Source: Edaphobacillus lindanitolerans
Lineage (GTDB): Bacteria; Bacillota; Bacilli; Bacillales_A; Planococcaceae
Direction: 5' to 3'
Assembly (NCBI RefSeq): GCF_900156305.1
Contig: NZ_FTPL01000001.1
Span: 868,001 to 932,000, forward strand
DNA: 64,000 nucleotides
The notes under the pieces are model-generated. The model was not told where the DNA came from. It saw nothing but the letters and a program-made list of their open reading frames with translations, and ran no database searches. Of the stretch, positions 63,904 through 64,000 are shown piece after piece (position 1 is the first letter of the stretch; each line of letters starts with the position of its first letter). The translations under genes and the position numbers were made by a program.

Positions 63904-64000
63904 ATGAAAAAAGGCAAAGTGCTGCTGGCCAGTCTCTCGGGCTCTGTCATTGAATGGTACGACTTCTATCTCTATGGAACTGCGACTGCTCTTGTATTTT
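63904..64000 (+). CDS. MFS transporter of the metabolite:H+ symporter (MHS) family, 5' end only
   Basis: The window ends inside this gene. The first 32 codons ([20 protein letters not shown], then [11 protein letters not shown]) show the MHS-type first membrane segment with the [14 protein letters not shown] motif seen in ProP, KgtP and ShiA relatives. GAAGGAG lies about 6 nt before the ATG at 63904, 46 nt after the acyl-CoA ligase stop. It probably imports the acid that the ligase activates. Confidence 0.85.
   Translation, partial: MKKGKVLLASLSGSVIEWYDFYLYGTATALVF

Overview
The window is chromosomal DNA from a Gram-positive, endospore-forming member of the Bacillales, of Bacillaceae or Planococcaceae type. 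The evidence is AGGAGG-type ribosome binding sites, frequent TTG and GTG starts, lipobox lipoproteins, CcpA (cre) operators, a tricistronic gerA-type germination operon with a sigma-G-like promoter, and a YvbH homologue. Base composition is mostly GC-rich. One block (about 34.2-43.6 kb) is clearly more AT-rich. Most genes lie on the minus strand. I saw no rRNA, tRNA, insertion sequence, prophage or CRISPR array.

Layout. 0-3.5 kb: two small hypothetical genes, a CynX/NimT-type MFS exporter and its FadR-type regulator. 3.5-6.5 kb: a sugar-catabolic trio (Gfo/Idh/MocA dehydrogenase, TIM-barrel isomerase, BadF-type kinase). 6.7-12.2 kb: a YvbH-like PH-domain protein, then the germination operon gerAA-AC-AB followed by a DUF421 (YetF-like) membrane protein. 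12.3-13.6 kb: a von Willebrand A lipoprotein gene carrying two single-base frameshifts. 13.8-16.6 kb: a P1-family (DmpA-type) peptidase, a sodium:solute symporter and a 69-residue membrane protein, all overlapping. 17.6-20.1 kb: a class V aminotransferase gene with an in-frame TGA, and an M20 amidohydrolase. 20.2-24.6 kb: a YjiH-type permease, a class III aminotransferase and a PAS-AAA+-HTH regulator.

24.8-29.3 kb: an XRE-cupin regulator and a TRAP transporter operon with a DapA/NanA-family lyase. 29.5-34.1 kb: an N-acylamino-acid racemase-like enzyme, an M20 amidohydrolase, an RpiR regulator and a divergent YfcC-type permease. 34.2-43.6 kb (AT-rich): a polycarboxylate island with a PrpB-like lyase, a DASS permease, a TcuA-like flavoprotein, TctABC and a CitB/DcuS-type two-component system. 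43.7-49.8 kb: nitrilase, amidase, an ACS-type MFS transporter and a second PAS-AAA+-HTH regulator. 50.0-52.4 kb: a membrane permease with an amidohydrolase. 52.5-61.4 kb: a second racemase / M20 / RpiR set, this time around a complete Opp ABC transporter. 61.5-64.0 kb: a TetR regulator, an acyl-CoA ligase with operator and cre site, and the start of an MHS-family transporter.

The theme is scavenging of organic nitrogen and carboxylates. Uptake systems of at least eight families sit beside hydrolases that release amino acids, amines or acids, each with a local regulator. Four observations stand out. Three intergenic arrays of 21-bp repeats each lie 80-110 bp upstream of a start codon in the same orientation. 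Two sigma-54-activator-like regulators lack the residues needed for sigma-54 activation. The racemase/M20/RpiR module is present twice with different transporters. Two genes are disrupted within about 6 kb.
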